This document shows, one piece after another, positions 38,068 through 46,800 of a stretch of 64,000 nucleotides of DNA. The position numbers and the translations under genes were made by a program. The DNA is from Loktanella sp. D2R18 (lineage in GTDB: Bacteria > Pseudomonadota > Alphaproteobacteria > Rhodobacterales > Rhodobacteraceae): the NCBI RefSeq assembly GCF_003318235.1, contig NZ_QOCG01000030.1, forward strand, positions 328,933 through 392,932. Reading direction: 5' to 3'. Each line of letters opens with the position of its first letter. The first letter of the stretch is position 1. The notes beneath the pieces were generated by a model. That model worked only from the letters and a program-made list of their open reading frames with translations, was not told the DNA's origin and searched no databases.

Positions 38068-40568
38068 GCCTGCGCATTGCTGCCCGTTTTGCCGCGCGCG
38101 AATTGCGTGGGGGCTTGCGCGGCTTTCGGGTGTTTTTGGCTTGTCTTGCGCTAGGTGTCGCAGCGATTGCGGCCGTGGGCACCGTACGCGCCGGGATCGA
38201 GGCGGGTCTCAAACGCGATGGCGCAGCCCTTTTGGGCGGCGATGCCGAAATATCGTTTACCTATCGATTTGCGCGCGACGCTGAACGTGAATGGCTGGAA
38301 AGCATCGCAACCCAAGTGTCCGAAACAGTTGATTTTCGATCAATGGCCGTTGTCGGTGACGCCCGTGGTTTGACCCAAATCCGGGCCGTAGATGATCTAT
38401 ACCCGCTGATTGGCGCCGTGACACTTGACCCACCCATGCCGCTCGCAGATGCACTTGCGGATTATGGCGCCGTGATGGAAAGGGTCTTGGTTGACCGGTT
38501 AGGGCTGACACCCGGTGACCAGTTTCGGCTGGGCACGCAAAGCTTTACCCTGCGCGCGGTGCTTGATCGCTATCCCGACAATGCGGCGGGTGGTTTTGGA
38601 CTTGGGCCCCGCACAATTGTTCTGACTACCGCGCTGGCGAATTCCGGGCTGCTAAACGAAGGCACATTGTTTTCAACAGAATACCGGCTAGTCCTGCCCG
38701 AAGGGGCCAATCTTTCTGAGCTGCGCCGCGAGGCCCTACAGCAATTTCGTGACGATGGGCTACGCTGGCGCGATAGCCGTCGGGGCGCTGGTGGGACGGC
38801 ACGGTTTGTCGACCGGATCGGCGCGTTCTTGATCCTTGTCGGCCTGTCAGGATTGGCCGTTGGCGGCGTTGGCGTGTCCGCTGCCGTCCGCGCCTATCTC
38901 GCGACCAAAACAAATGTGATTGCCACACTGAAAACCCTAGGGGCGACACGGGCGACGATTTTCCAGACGTATTTCATTCAAATTGGGGTGCTCTCGCTTG
39001 TGGGTATCAGCATCGGATTGCTCTTGGGGGCTGCACTTCCGCTCATGTTCGCTCCTCTGATCGAAGCACGCCTGCCGATCCCCGCAGTATTTACCATATA
39101 TACCGCGCCCTTAATTGAGGCTGCCGTTTACGGCGTACTTGCGGCGCTTATTTTCACGCTTTGGCCGCTTGCAAAGACGGATGACATCCGCGCCGCGACC
39201 CTGTTTCGTGACGCATTTGGTGGGTCAAAAACGCTGCCGCCCCGCCAATATCTTAGCGTGTTGACTGCATTAGTCATCACTCTTGTCGCGGCAGCGATCT
39301 ATTTTTCAGGCACCGCATTCTTAACCCTATGGACGGCAGGCGGGATCGCGGGGTCGCTCGCAATCCTCGTCTTTGCAGCCTTTGTGATCCGCTGGATTGC
39401 GAGACGCCTGCGCACGTCTTCGCGCGGACGGCCCGCCCTACGTTCGGCGCTTGGCGCAATCGGTGCACAGGGCGGCGAAGCCACATCTGTTGTGCTATCG
39501 CTTGGGCTTGGGCTGACGGTACTGGCCGCAGTGGGACAAATTGATGGCAATTTACAAAGCTCTTTCACTGATGAGTTGCCCAGCATCGCCCCAAGCTATT
39601 TCTTTGTCGACATCCAGCCTGATCAAATTGACGGGTTCAACGCCCGGCTTGATAGCGATCCTGCGGTCAGCAAGGTTGAAACAGCCCCGATGCTACGCGG
39701 TGTCATCACGCGGATCAACGACCAACCGGCCCAACAGGCAGCCGGGGGCCATTGGGTGGTGCGTGGCGATCGCGGGATCACCTATGCCGATGCGCAGCCA
39801 AATGGCACAGAAATTACAGCGGGTGAATGGTGGCCGGTCGGCTACGACGGCCCACCGCAGATTAGCTTTTCACAAGAAGAAGCCGCCGAGATGGGGCTGC
39901 AACTGGGCGACACGATGACCATCAACGTGCTTGGGCGCGACATCACGGGGACTATCACCAGTTTCCGCAATGTCAGCTGGGAAGACGCTGGGATCGGCTT
40001 TGTGCTTGCCCTGGACCAAGCAGCGCTTGCAGGCGCACCGCATAGCTGGATCGCGACCGTTTATGCCGAAGAAGAGGCCGAAGCTGCAATCCTGCATGAC
40101 CTTGCCACAGCCTATCCAAATATCACGGCAATCCGTATCCGGGATGCGATTGACCAGATTATTACGCTAATCGGCGGCATCGCAGCCGCCACGCGGTATG
40201 GCGCGTTAATCACCCTGATCACAGGTTTTTTGGTGTTGATTGGGGCGACCGCGGCAGGTGAACGCGCCCGCACCTATGAAGCCGCCGTGCTCAAGACGTT
40301 GGGTGCCACGCGAGGCCGCATTTTGCTTAGCTTTGCGCTGCGTTCCGCGCTTTTGGGGCTCGCGGCTGGGATCGTCGCATTGGGGGCTGGAATCTTGGGT
40401 GGTTGGGCCGTTACAACGTTTATTATGGAAAACACATATAGCGTCATTTGGGGCAATGCCCTGCTGATCATTTTCGGTGGGTTGCTTGCATCAACAGCCG
40501 CCGGTCTTGGATTTGCATGGCGGTCATTGGCGGCAAAGCCCGCCCGAGTATTAAGGGCACGTGAATGA
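38064..40568 (+). CDS. ybbP: FtsX-domain ABC permease (YbbP type)
   Basis: An 834-residue membrane protein with an N-terminal transmembrane helix, a periplasmic MacB-like domain, three central helices, a further helix pair (about 400-440), another periplasmic domain and three C-terminal helices, that is, two FtsX modules. Motifs include LKTLGATRATIFQTYF in the first module and LKTLGATRGRILLSFALR in the second. It is coupled to ybbA (ATGA) and to the cyclotransferase-like gene downstream (ATGA). Confidence 0.9.
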   Translation: MSLRIAARFAARELRGGLRGFRVFLACLALGVAAIAAVGTVRAGIEAGLKRDGAALLGGDAEISFTYRFARDAEREWLESIATQVSETVDFRSMAVVGDARGLTQIRAVDDLYPLIGAVTLDPPMPLADALADYGAVMERVLVDRLGLTPGDQFRLGTQSFTLRAVLDRYPDNAAGGFGLGPRTIVLTTALANSGLLNEGTLFSTEYRLVLPEGANLSELRREALQQFRDDGLRWRDSRRGAGGTARFVDRIGAFLILVGLSGLAVGGVGVSAAVRAYLATKTNVIATLKTLGATRATIFQTYFIQIGVLSLVGISIGLLLGAALPLMFAPLIEARLPIPAVFTIYTAPLIEAAVYGVLAALIFTLWPLAKTDDIRAATLFRDAFGGSKTLPPRQYLSVLTALVITLVAAAIYFSGTAFLTLWTAGGIAGSLAILVFAAFVIRWIARRLRTSSRGRPALRSALGAIGAQGGEATSVVLSLGLGLTVLAAVGQIDGNLQSSFTDELPSIAPSYFFVDIQPDQIDGFNARLDSDPAVSKVETAPMLRGVITRINDQPAQQAAGGHWVVRGDRGITYADAQPNGTEITAGEWWPVGYDGPPQISFSQEEAAEMGLQLGDTMTINVLGRDITGTITSFRNVSWEDAGIGFVLALDQAALAGAPHSWIATVYAEEEAEAAILHDLATAYPNITAIRIRDAIDQIITLIGGIAAATRYGALITLITGFLVLIGATAAGERARTYEAAVLKTLGATRGRILLSFALRSALLGLAAGIVALGAGILGGWAVTTFIMENTYSVIWGNALLIIFGGLLASTAAGLGFAWRSLAAKPARVLRARE

Positions 40569-41113
40569 ACGATCCGGCGTTTTTCGGCTATGGTAGCCTC
40601 GTCAACCTATCCACACACGACTACGATGACCCGCGCCCCGCACGGCTGAAAGGCTGGCGGCGCACATGGCAGGGTACCACCGCGCATAACATCGCATATC
40701 TATCGGTGATCCAAGATGCCGAAAGCGAAATCGCCGGGGTAATTGCGCGTGTACCGGGGGCAGATTGGGTCGCGCTTGACGCGCGCGAAGACGTCTACAA
40801 CCGTCATAACGTGACAGATACCGTCATCCATGACGCGCCCAGCGCAATGACGGCGGTGTACCAAGTCAACCCTGACATCCACACGCCGCACACCAATAAC
40901 CACGGGATTTTGCGCAGCTATCTAGATGTTGTTGTGCAAGGTTATCATCAGATGTTTGGGGTCGATGGCGTAGCTGCGTTTTTTGACACAACCGATGCAT
41001 GGGCTCCGATCATCGAAGACCGGAGCGACCCACAGTATCCGCGCCACCGCGTACTTACATCAGATGAAACCGCGTTGGTGGATCACCATTTGAACCAGCT
41101 TAACCTGCTTTAG
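40565..41113 (+). CDS. Gamma-glutamylcyclotransferase-like protein
   Basis: A 182-residue protein with the FFGYGSLVN motif typical of the GGCT/AIG2/ChaC-like fold, followed by RPARLKGWRRTWQG and a central IAGVIARVPGADWVALDARED. Members act on gamma-glutamyl peptides or have unknown substrates. It is translated from the ybbAP operon (4-base overlap) and overlaps the convergent gltX end by 14 bases. Confidence 0.75.
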   Translation: MNDPAFFGYGSLVNLSTHDYDDPRPARLKGWRRTWQGTTAHNIAYLSVIQDAESEIAGVIARVPGADWVALDAREDVYNRHNVTDTVIHDAPSAMTAVYQVNPDIHTPHTNNHGILRSYLDVVVQGYHQMFGVDGVAAFFDTTDAWAPIIEDRSDPQYPRHRVLTSDETALVDHHLNQLNLL

Positions 41114-42422
41114 GTTTTACCTGTAGCAACGGCATAACATCCGCCATTTCCGGACCACGTTCTAGGCCAGTAACGGCCTTGCGCAATGGCATGAACAGCC
41201 CACGGCCCTTGCGGCCTGTTTCAGCCTTCGCCTGCGTGGTCCACTCGCCCCAAGTGGTCGCCGTGTACGGGGGCTCACCCAGCATATCAAACGCTTGCGT
41301 GACGAATTCTGCATCTTCGTCAGCGACCAACGGCGTTGCACCATCGCGGAACAAAACCCACCATGCGGCCACATCATCCAAAGTGTTGATATTGTCGCGC
41401 ACGACTTTCCAGAAAGGTTCGGCCAATGCATCTGGTACACCCGCCGCACTGATCGTGTCAGTGACAGCAGCATGATCCAAGGTCGCCAAATGGCGCGCCG
41501 TGAGAGGGCCGAGATCATCGGCGTCAAATTTCGTCGGCGCAGAGCCGAATTTGCTGATATCAAAACCTGCGATGACTTCATCAATATTTGCGCGCAATTC
41601 GACCGGCTCAGACGATCCAAGACGTGCCATCAGAGACAAGATAGCTTCGGGAGCAATGCCCGCCTTGCGCAAATCGCGTAGCGCCAATGTACCCAGCCGT
41701 TTTGACAGTGCCTCACCTTGCGGGCCCGTCAGCAATGAGTGATGCGCGAAACGCGGCGGCGTGCCGCCCAACGCGTGCATGATTTGAATTTGGGTCGCGG
41801 TGTTGGTGACGTGATCGGACCCGCGCACAACATCGGTCATACCCATTTCAATATCATCAACAACCGAGGCCAGCGTATACAGAATTTGACCACCGTTCTT
41901 AAACAGCACCGGATCACTGACAGAGGCCGCGTCGATTGAAATGTCGCCAATAATCCCGTCAGCCCATTCGATCCGTTCATGATCAAGCTTAAAGCGCCAA
42001 TGCGACCCACGCTCGGCGCGCAGTGCATCTTTTTCGGCATCAGACAGAGCAAGGGCTGCCCGATCGTAAACCGGCGGTTTGCCCATGTTCAGCTGTTTCT
42101 TGCGTTTCAGGTCCAGTTCAACCGGGGTTTCAAAGCATTCATACAAACGCCCCATGTCGATCAGCTTTTGTTTCGCCAATTCATAGCGGTCCATCCTTTG
42201 GGACTGACGTTCAATACGGTCCCATTTGATGCCCAACCATGTCAGGTCCTCTTTGACGCCCTCAACATATTCTTCCTTAGACCGTTCCGCATCCGTGTCA
42301 TCAATCCGCAGCACAAATTGCCCACCGTTTTGGCGCGCAATAGCATAGTTAAACAGCGCTGCACGCAGGTTGCCGATGTGCAGCCAGCCGGTGGGCGAAG
42401 GGGCGAATCTGGTCGTTGTCAT
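41100..42422 (-). CDS. gltX: Glutamyl-tRNA synthetase
   Basis: Charges tRNA-Glu (in organisms with GatCAB often also tRNA-Gln). The 440-residue class Ic synthetase has FAPSPTGWLHIGNLR (HIGH-type motif), RIDDTDAERSKEEY and ALSKRLG (KMSKS-type motif). The ATG at 42422 has an AGGAGA site; an in-frame start 11 codons upstream is unlikely. A tRNA-Gln(TTG) gene is at 62.57 kb. Alphaproteobacteria often carry two gltX genes and I cannot tell which this is. Confidence 0.93.
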   Translation of the reverse strand: MTTTRFAPSPTGWLHIGNLRAALFNYAIARQNGGQFVLRIDDTDAERSKEEYVEGVKEDLTWLGIKWDRIERQSQRMDRYELAKQKLIDMGRLYECFETPVELDLKRKKQLNMGKPPVYDRAALALSDAEKDALRAERGSHWRFKLDHERIEWADGIIGDISIDAASVSDPVLFKNGGQILYTLASVVDDIEMGMTDVVRGSDHVTNTATQIQIMHALGGTPPRFAHHSLLTGPQGEALSKRLGTLALRDLRKAGIAPEAILSLMARLGSSEPVELRANIDEVIAGFDISKFGSAPTKFDADDLGPLTARHLATLDHAAVTDTISAAGVPDALAEPFWKVVRDNINTLDDVAAWWVLFRDGATPLVADEDAEFVTQAFDMLGEPPYTATTWGEWTTQAKAETGRKGRGLFMPLRKAVTGLERGPEMADVMPLLQVKPKAG

Positions 42423-42483
42423 GGGGTCATCTCCTGTTGGCGCACTTATGACCATGCAACAGGCAAGATGTCCAGTTTAGCCT

Positions 42484-44151
42484 TTATGCCCCGCTGTTAT
42501 CACGCCAGCGGTTTACAATCGGGTAACGCCGATCAAGCCAAAACGCGCGATGCGACAGCCGCGGGCCCGGGGCTGACTGAAACCGTTTATATTCGCTGAT
42601 ATAAATCAGATGTTCGACCCGTTTCACTGTCTCATGATCATACCCGGCAGCCACGCAATCGGCGACGGATGCTTCATCATCGACCAACATTGTGAGGATG
42701 CCATCGAGAATGTCATACGGCGGCAGGCTGTCTTCGTCTTTTTGATCGGGACGCAGTTCAGCTGATGGAGGTTTGTCGATAATCGCAGTTGGGATCACTT
42801 CGCCTGCGGGGCCTTGCATCCAGTCACAGTGATTGGCATTGCGCCAGCGGCAGGTATCGAACACGCGCGTTTTATACATATCCTTGATCGGGTTATAGCC
42901 CCCCGCCATATCCCCATAAATCGTCGCATAGCCAACGGCGACTTCGGATTTATTGCCCGTGGTCAGCAGCATTTCACCAAACTTGTTGGACTGCGCCATC
43001 AACAGCAACCCGCGAATACGCGACTGAATGTTTTCCTCGGTCAGGTCTGCGGGCATATCGCCAAACAAAGGCGCTAGCGCCTCAGTCACGGCCGCACGGG
43101 GGCCCGCGATATTGACGATATCGTATTTGACGCCCAATGCATCCGCCGCCGCCGCCGCATCGTCGAGCGAGGCCTGCGACGTATATTCAGAGGGCAGCAT
43201 GACACACCGCACGTTGTCAGGACCCAAAGCATCAACCGCTATCGCTGCCACGATGGCACTATCGATTCCCCCCGACAGGCCCAAAAGTACCTTTTTAAAA
43301 ACGGTTTTTCGCATGTAATCGCGTAAACCCAGAACCATCACGTGGTAGTCTTGCGCGATGTCATCGGGCATCGGCGCAAATTCGCCAGGGATTGCTTCCC
43401 ATCCTGTATCGGTTTGTTCGAAATCGACATGGGTGATCGCAGTTTGCAAGATCGGCATTTGTACGGCCAACTGGCCGCCACGGTTCAACACAAATGACCC
43501 GCCATCAAACACTTGATCATCCTGCCCGCCAACCATATTCAGATAGACTAGCGGCACATCGTTTTCGACAACGCGCGCAACCATATTGTTGAGCCGCACA
43601 GGAAATTTATTGCGAAAATAGGGCGACCCATTCGGGACAATCAAAATCTCTGCGCCCGTTTCAACCATCGCCTCCGCAACGTCAGGATACCACGCATCCT
43701 CGCAAATAGGGCTGCCAAGGCGCGGGCCATCATTCACGGTGTATGGGCCTGAAATATCATCACTTTTGAAAAGGCGCACCTCATCGAAAACATTAAAATT
43801 CGGTAAAAAGTGCTTTTTCATGCGGGCGGAAATTTTGCCGTCGCGCAAGATAAAATAGCAGTTATAAAGACGGTCACCTTCAAACTGCGGCCCACCAATC
43901 GCCAAGGCCGGACCATCCGCACAATCCGCTGCAAGCGCCATGATATGCGCCATCGCATCAGCAACAAATGCTGGCTTTTGCACAAGGTCTTGGGTCTGAT
44001 AGCCCGTGATAAACATCTCGGGCAAAGCGACCATATCAGCCCCTGCGGCGCGCCCAGCGGCCCATGCCTCGCGGGCGAGGTCTGCATTGCCTGATAAGTC
44101 ACCAACGGCGGAATTTAGCTGAGCCATCGTAAGGCGGAACATTTTTGTCAT
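42484..44151 (-). CDS. nadE: Glutamine-dependent NAD synthetase
   Basis: ATP-dependent amidation of deamido-NAD to NAD using glutamine, the last step of NAD synthesis. The 555-residue protein has an N-terminal nitrilase-type glutaminase domain with the triad E45 (LPEMF), K112/K113 (RMKKHFLPN) and C150 (GSPICEDAW), and a C-terminal synthetase domain with the ATP loop GLSGGIDSA (293-298) and TTGNKSEVAVGY. Length is standard for the long form. It lies 60 bp upstream of gltX, same strand. Confidence 0.95.
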   Translation of the reverse strand: MTKMFRLTMAQLNSAVGDLSGNADLAREAWAAGRAAGADMVALPEMFITGYQTQDLVQKPAFVADAMAHIMALAADCADGPALAIGGPQFEGDRLYNCYFILRDGKISARMKKHFLPNFNVFDEVRLFKSDDISGPYTVNDGPRLGSPICEDAWYPDVAEAMVETGAEILIVPNGSPYFRNKFPVRLNNMVARVVENDVPLVYLNMVGGQDDQVFDGGSFVLNRGGQLAVQMPILQTAITHVDFEQTDTGWEAIPGEFAPMPDDIAQDYHVMVLGLRDYMRKTVFKKVLLGLSGGIDSAIVAAIAVDALGPDNVRCVMLPSEYTSQASLDDAAAAADALGVKYDIVNIAGPRAAVTEALAPLFGDMPADLTEENIQSRIRGLLLMAQSNKFGEMLLTTGNKSEVAVGYATIYGDMAGGYNPIKDMYKTRVFDTCRWRNANHCDWMQGPAGEVIPTAIIDKPPSAELRPDQKDEDSLPPYDILDGILTMLVDDEASVADCVAAGYDHETVKRVEHLIYISEYKRFQSAPGPRLSHRAFWLDRRYPIVNRWRDNSGA

Positions 44152-44305
44152 AGTTTTGTCCTAATTCACAGCAATGCATGTACCAGAATAACGCGTATTG
44201 AAAAGGCGGCTGCAAAACAATGTGGGGATAATGTTCCCTTAACCGTTGTCAGAATGCAGAGCCTTACCTAAGCTGCGGTGTGAGTTAAGTAATCGGAGGA
44301 CTCGA

Positions 44306-45712
44306 ATGACTATGTTTGGATTACCAAAAACAATGGCGGTCGCCCTGCTTACTGTTGGGTTGGCGACAGGCGCGCAAGCGCAAACAGTCCAAACAAAGCA
44401 GTACGATGACGGCGGCGTCTACGAAGGTGAATTCCTTGATGGAAAACAGCACGGGATTGGCACCTACACATTGCCCACCGGCTATGAATACACAGGGGAA
44501 TGGGTCGAAGGCGAAATTCGCGGCCAAGGCGTTGCGCGTTTTGCTAATGGGTCCGTCTATGAAGGTGCGTTTGTCGCTGGCAAACCCGAAGGCCAAGGCC
44601 GAATCACATTTGCGGATGGCGGCACGTTTGAAGGCGATTGGGTCGATGGCAACATCACCGGCCAAGGCATTTCACATTACGCAAATGGTCTGACCTACGA
44701 AGGCGAATTTCGCAACGCGATGTACCACGGCACAGGCACCATGACGAGCGAGACAGGCTATGTCTACGCGGGCGAATGGGTCAATGGTATCAAAGAAGGC
44801 GAAGGCACGATCACCTATCCAGACGGCGCCGTTTACACCGGTAATCTGACTGCAGGTGAACGTGACGGCACCGGCACAATGACCATGGCCGACGGAGTTA
44901 TTTACAGCGGTGCATGGGTCGATGGCCAAATACAAGGACGGGGCACACTGACCCAGACAAATGGCGATGTCTACGACGCCAACTTTGTCGCCAGCAAGCG
45001 CGAAGGCGAAGGCACTGTTACCTATGCAAATGGCGACGTTTACACAGGTACGTTTGCGGATGACAAACGCCACGGCACCGGCACACTGCAAGGGGCTGAC
45101 GGGTATGTCTATGTTGGTGAATGGGTCGAAGGCCGGATCGAAGGTACGGGCGAAGCCACCTACCCCGACGGATCCGTCTATGCCGGGACATTTATGAATG
45201 ATCTCGCACATGGCACAGGCACAATGACCTATCCTGACGGTTCAACCTATGAAGGCGATTGGGACAACGGCGTGATTAGTGGCTCAGGCACAGCGACCTT
45301 CGTCAATGGTCTTGTCTATGAAGGTGAATTCCTGAACGCGAAAAACCATGGCACTGGCAAAATGACCTATACTGACGGTTATACATACCAAGGCCAATGG
45401 TCCGAAGGACAACGCAACGGCTTAGGGCAAGCCTCTTATGCGGACGGTACTGTCTACATTGGTGAGTTTTCGAACAACCAGCGTAACGGTAAGGGCGAAA
45501 TCACCCTGCCCGACGGGTTCAACTATGTCGGCGACTGGGTCGATGGCACTATCAACGGCGAAGGTCTTGCGACCTATGCCAATGGCGATGTTTATGAAGG
45601 CGCATTTGTACGTGGCCGCCGCGAAGGCGAAGGTAAAATGACATTTGCCACTGGCCAAGAAAGCATCGGCATCTGGTCAGACGGCGCGCTCGTGTCCGAA
45701 ACGACTGAATAA
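44306..45712 (+). CDS. Secreted MORN-repeat protein with 18 repeats
   Basis: A 468-residue protein with a signal peptide ending ATGAQAQ and then about 18 consecutive 23-residue MORN units of the form YxGEWVxGxxxGxGT, plus a final degenerate SIGIWSDG unit. The ATG at 44306 follows a strong GGAGGA site. MORN arrays make extended beta-hairpin ribbons that bind lipids or proteins; in bacteria most are uncharacterised. The array fills virtually the whole mature protein, so there is no separate catalytic domain. A strong terminator follows. Confidence 0.9.
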   Translation: MTMFGLPKTMAVALLTVGLATGAQAQTVQTKQYDDGGVYEGEFLDGKQHGIGTYTLPTGYEYTGEWVEGEIRGQGVARFANGSVYEGAFVAGKPEGQGRITFADGGTFEGDWVDGNITGQGISHYANGLTYEGEFRNAMYHGTGTMTSETGYVYAGEWVNGIKEGEGTITYPDGAVYTGNLTAGERDGTGTMTMADGVIYSGAWVDGQIQGRGTLTQTNGDVYDANFVASKREGEGTVTYANGDVYTGTFADDKRHGTGTLQGADGYVYVGEWVEGRIEGTGEATYPDGSVYAGTFMNDLAHGTGTMTYPDGSTYEGDWDNGVISGSGTATFVNGLVYEGEFLNAKNHGTGKMTYTDGYTYQGQWSEGQRNGLGQASYADGTVYIGEFSNNQRNGKGEITLPDGFNYVGDWVDGTINGEGLATYANGDVYEGAFVRGRREGEGKMTFATGQESIGIWSDGALVSETTE

Positions 45713-45731
45713 AGCCAATCGGAAAACAGCC

Positions 45732-45768
45732 AGAAGCCCGCATGCAACCCGCATCGCGGGCTTCTTTG
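45732..45768 (+). terminator. Terminator after the MORN gene
   Basis: AGAAGCCCGC (45732-45741) pairs with GCGGGCTTCT (45756-45765) around a 14-base loop, followed by TTTG. It ends the MORN gene transcript before the VOC gene. Confidence 0.8.
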
Positions 45769-45792
45769 TACCCATCCTAAGGAACGCGCAAA

Positions 45793-46209
45793 ATGATTGC
45801 TTACGTTACCGTCGGGGCCGATGATATCTCACTTGCCAAGCGGTTCTATACGGCGTTCCTGCCTAAACTTGGGTATGATCTAAAAGAAGGGCCCGAAGGG
45901 CTCAGTTTTGCATTGCCAGTCGCGTCGGGCCAATCACCCTTGCCTCCAGACTTCTACGTAAAACCTACCTTTGATGGGCAGCCAGCCTCTGCTGGGAATG
46001 GTGCAATGACCGCCTTTGAAACAGGCAGCCAAGAATTGGTACGTGATCTACATGCTGCAGCGCTTTCCGCAGGTGGCACAGACGAAGGCCAACCCGGTTT
46101 TCGCGCTTCATATGGGTCACATTTTTATGTTGGCTATTTGCGCGACCCTCAGGGCAATAAGATCGCGCTGTTTTGCGATGACCCGACTGCGCCCGGTCGG
46201 GATGGATAA
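45793..46209 (+). CDS. VOC (glyoxalase-fold) family protein
   Basis: A 138-residue vicinal-oxygen-chelate protein: N-terminal YVTVGADDISLAKRFYTAFLPKLGY and C-terminal YVGYLRDPQGNKIALFC, the usual pair of beta-alpha-beta units in one chain. Metal-ligand candidates are not clear-cut, so it may be enzyme or binding protein. AAGGA lies nine bases before the ATG. No functional context. Confidence 0.82.
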   Translation: MIAYVTVGADDISLAKRFYTAFLPKLGYDLKEGPEGLSFALPVASGQSPLPPDFYVKPTFDGQPASAGNGAMTAFETGSQELVRDLHAAALSAGGTDEGQPGFRASYGSHFYVGYLRDPQGNKIALFCDDPTAPGRDG

Positions 46210-46232
46210 AACAGGTGTTGCGAATTTATACC

Positions 46233-46266
46233 TTTTCAACGCAAAAAACCCGACTATAGTCGCCAC
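46233..46266 (+). promoter_or_regulatory. Candidate promoter of the leucine leader
   Basis: TTTTCA (46233-46238), a 16-bp spacer and TATAGT (46255-46260). The -10 lies inside a perfect palindrome CGACTATAGTCG (46251-46262). Transcription should start about 6-7 bases after the -10, that is, at or next to the leader ATG (46267), which would make the leader mRNA leaderless. Confidence 0.5.
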
Positions 46267-46353
46267 ATGTTTAACGCCCAACATATCGCAAACCCGCAGC
46301 GCCTTCCGGCGCCGTTTGCGCGTGGGCTCGACCTACTCCTAACTCGCCTCTGA
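46267..46353 (+). CDS. leuL: Leucine leader peptide (leuL-type attenuator peptide)
   Basis: A 28-codon frame starting MFNAQHIANP and ending GLDLLLTRL then TGA. Six of the codons are Leu, five of them in the last nine residues, using CTA and CTC; CTA appears uncommon in neighbouring genes. It ends 78 bp before the cupin gene that precedes leuA. Position, size and Leu clustering match a transcription or translation attenuator peptide sensing charged tRNA-Leu. No ribosome-binding site is seen, consistent with leaderless translation. Confidence 0.72.
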   Translation: MFNAQHIANPQRLPAPFARGLDLLLTRL

Positions 46354-46424
46354 GCGCGGCCTTGTTTGGCGCGCGTGCTCAGAGGAGTTGAGATACAGCG
46401 CTAAAGCACCCCATCAGAGTTAGG
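46338..46424 (+). promoter_or_regulatory. Alternative hairpins in the leucine leader mRNA
   Basis: Hairpin 1: AACTC-(G)-CCTCTGAGC (46341-46355) with GCTCAGAGGAGTT (46378-46390), containing the leader stop codon. Hairpin 2, mutually exclusive: CCTAACTC (46338-46345, covering the last Leu codons) with GAGTTAGG (46417-46424), which includes the AGG of the cupin ribosome-binding site. Ribosome stalling at Leu codons would change which forms. No T-run follows either stem, so Rho-dependent or translational control is more likely than intrinsic termination. Confidence 0.55.
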
Positions 46425-46431
46425 AAAAATC

Positions 46432-46788
46432 ATGCAAGCTATTAACATTGCGCAAAAGCTATCGCTTTTCGACAGCCATTGGGACCCCAAAGTGGTCGCC
46501 AGCTACAATAACAACGACGTCATGGTCGTGAAATTCCAAGGTGAATTCCCCTATCACAAGCATGACGCCACCGATGACTTCTTTCTCGTGATCGAAGGAC
46601 AGGTAACAATGGACTTCGATCACCAAGAAAGTGTGACTTTTCGCGCTGGCGAGCTTTTCATTGTCCCCAAAGGTGTCGTACATCGCCCCCGAGCCGAACA
46701 AGAGGCCAAAGTGCTTTTGATCGAACCAAAAGGTGAACCGAATTCTGGCGATGCGGATCGACCCGCCGCCCCCAAAGACCATATTTGA
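46432..46788 (+). CDS. Cupin-domain protein preceding leuA
   Basis: A 118-residue single-domain cupin with the metal-site pattern GEFPYHKHDATDDFFLVIEGQ (two His, one later acid) and the second half VPKGVVHRP, suggesting a bound metal ion. The AGGAAA site supports the ATG at 46432. It lies between the leucine leader and leuA with 12 bp to leuA, so it is under the same control. The function is unknown; it may be a small-molecule-binding or isomerase-type protein. Confidence 0.8.
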   Translation: MQAINIAQKLSLFDSHWDPKVVASYNNNDVMVVKFQGEFPYHKHDATDDFFLVIEGQVTMDFDHQESVTFRAGELFIVPKGVVHRPRAEQEAKVLLIEPKGEPNSGDADRPAAPKDHI

Positions 46789-46800
46789 AGGACTAATCAG

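Noticed and set aside
44400..45650. Regular 69-bp periodicity considered as a DNA repeat array
   Set aside because: The periodicity is the coding of 23-residue MORN units; codons vary, so selection is on protein.
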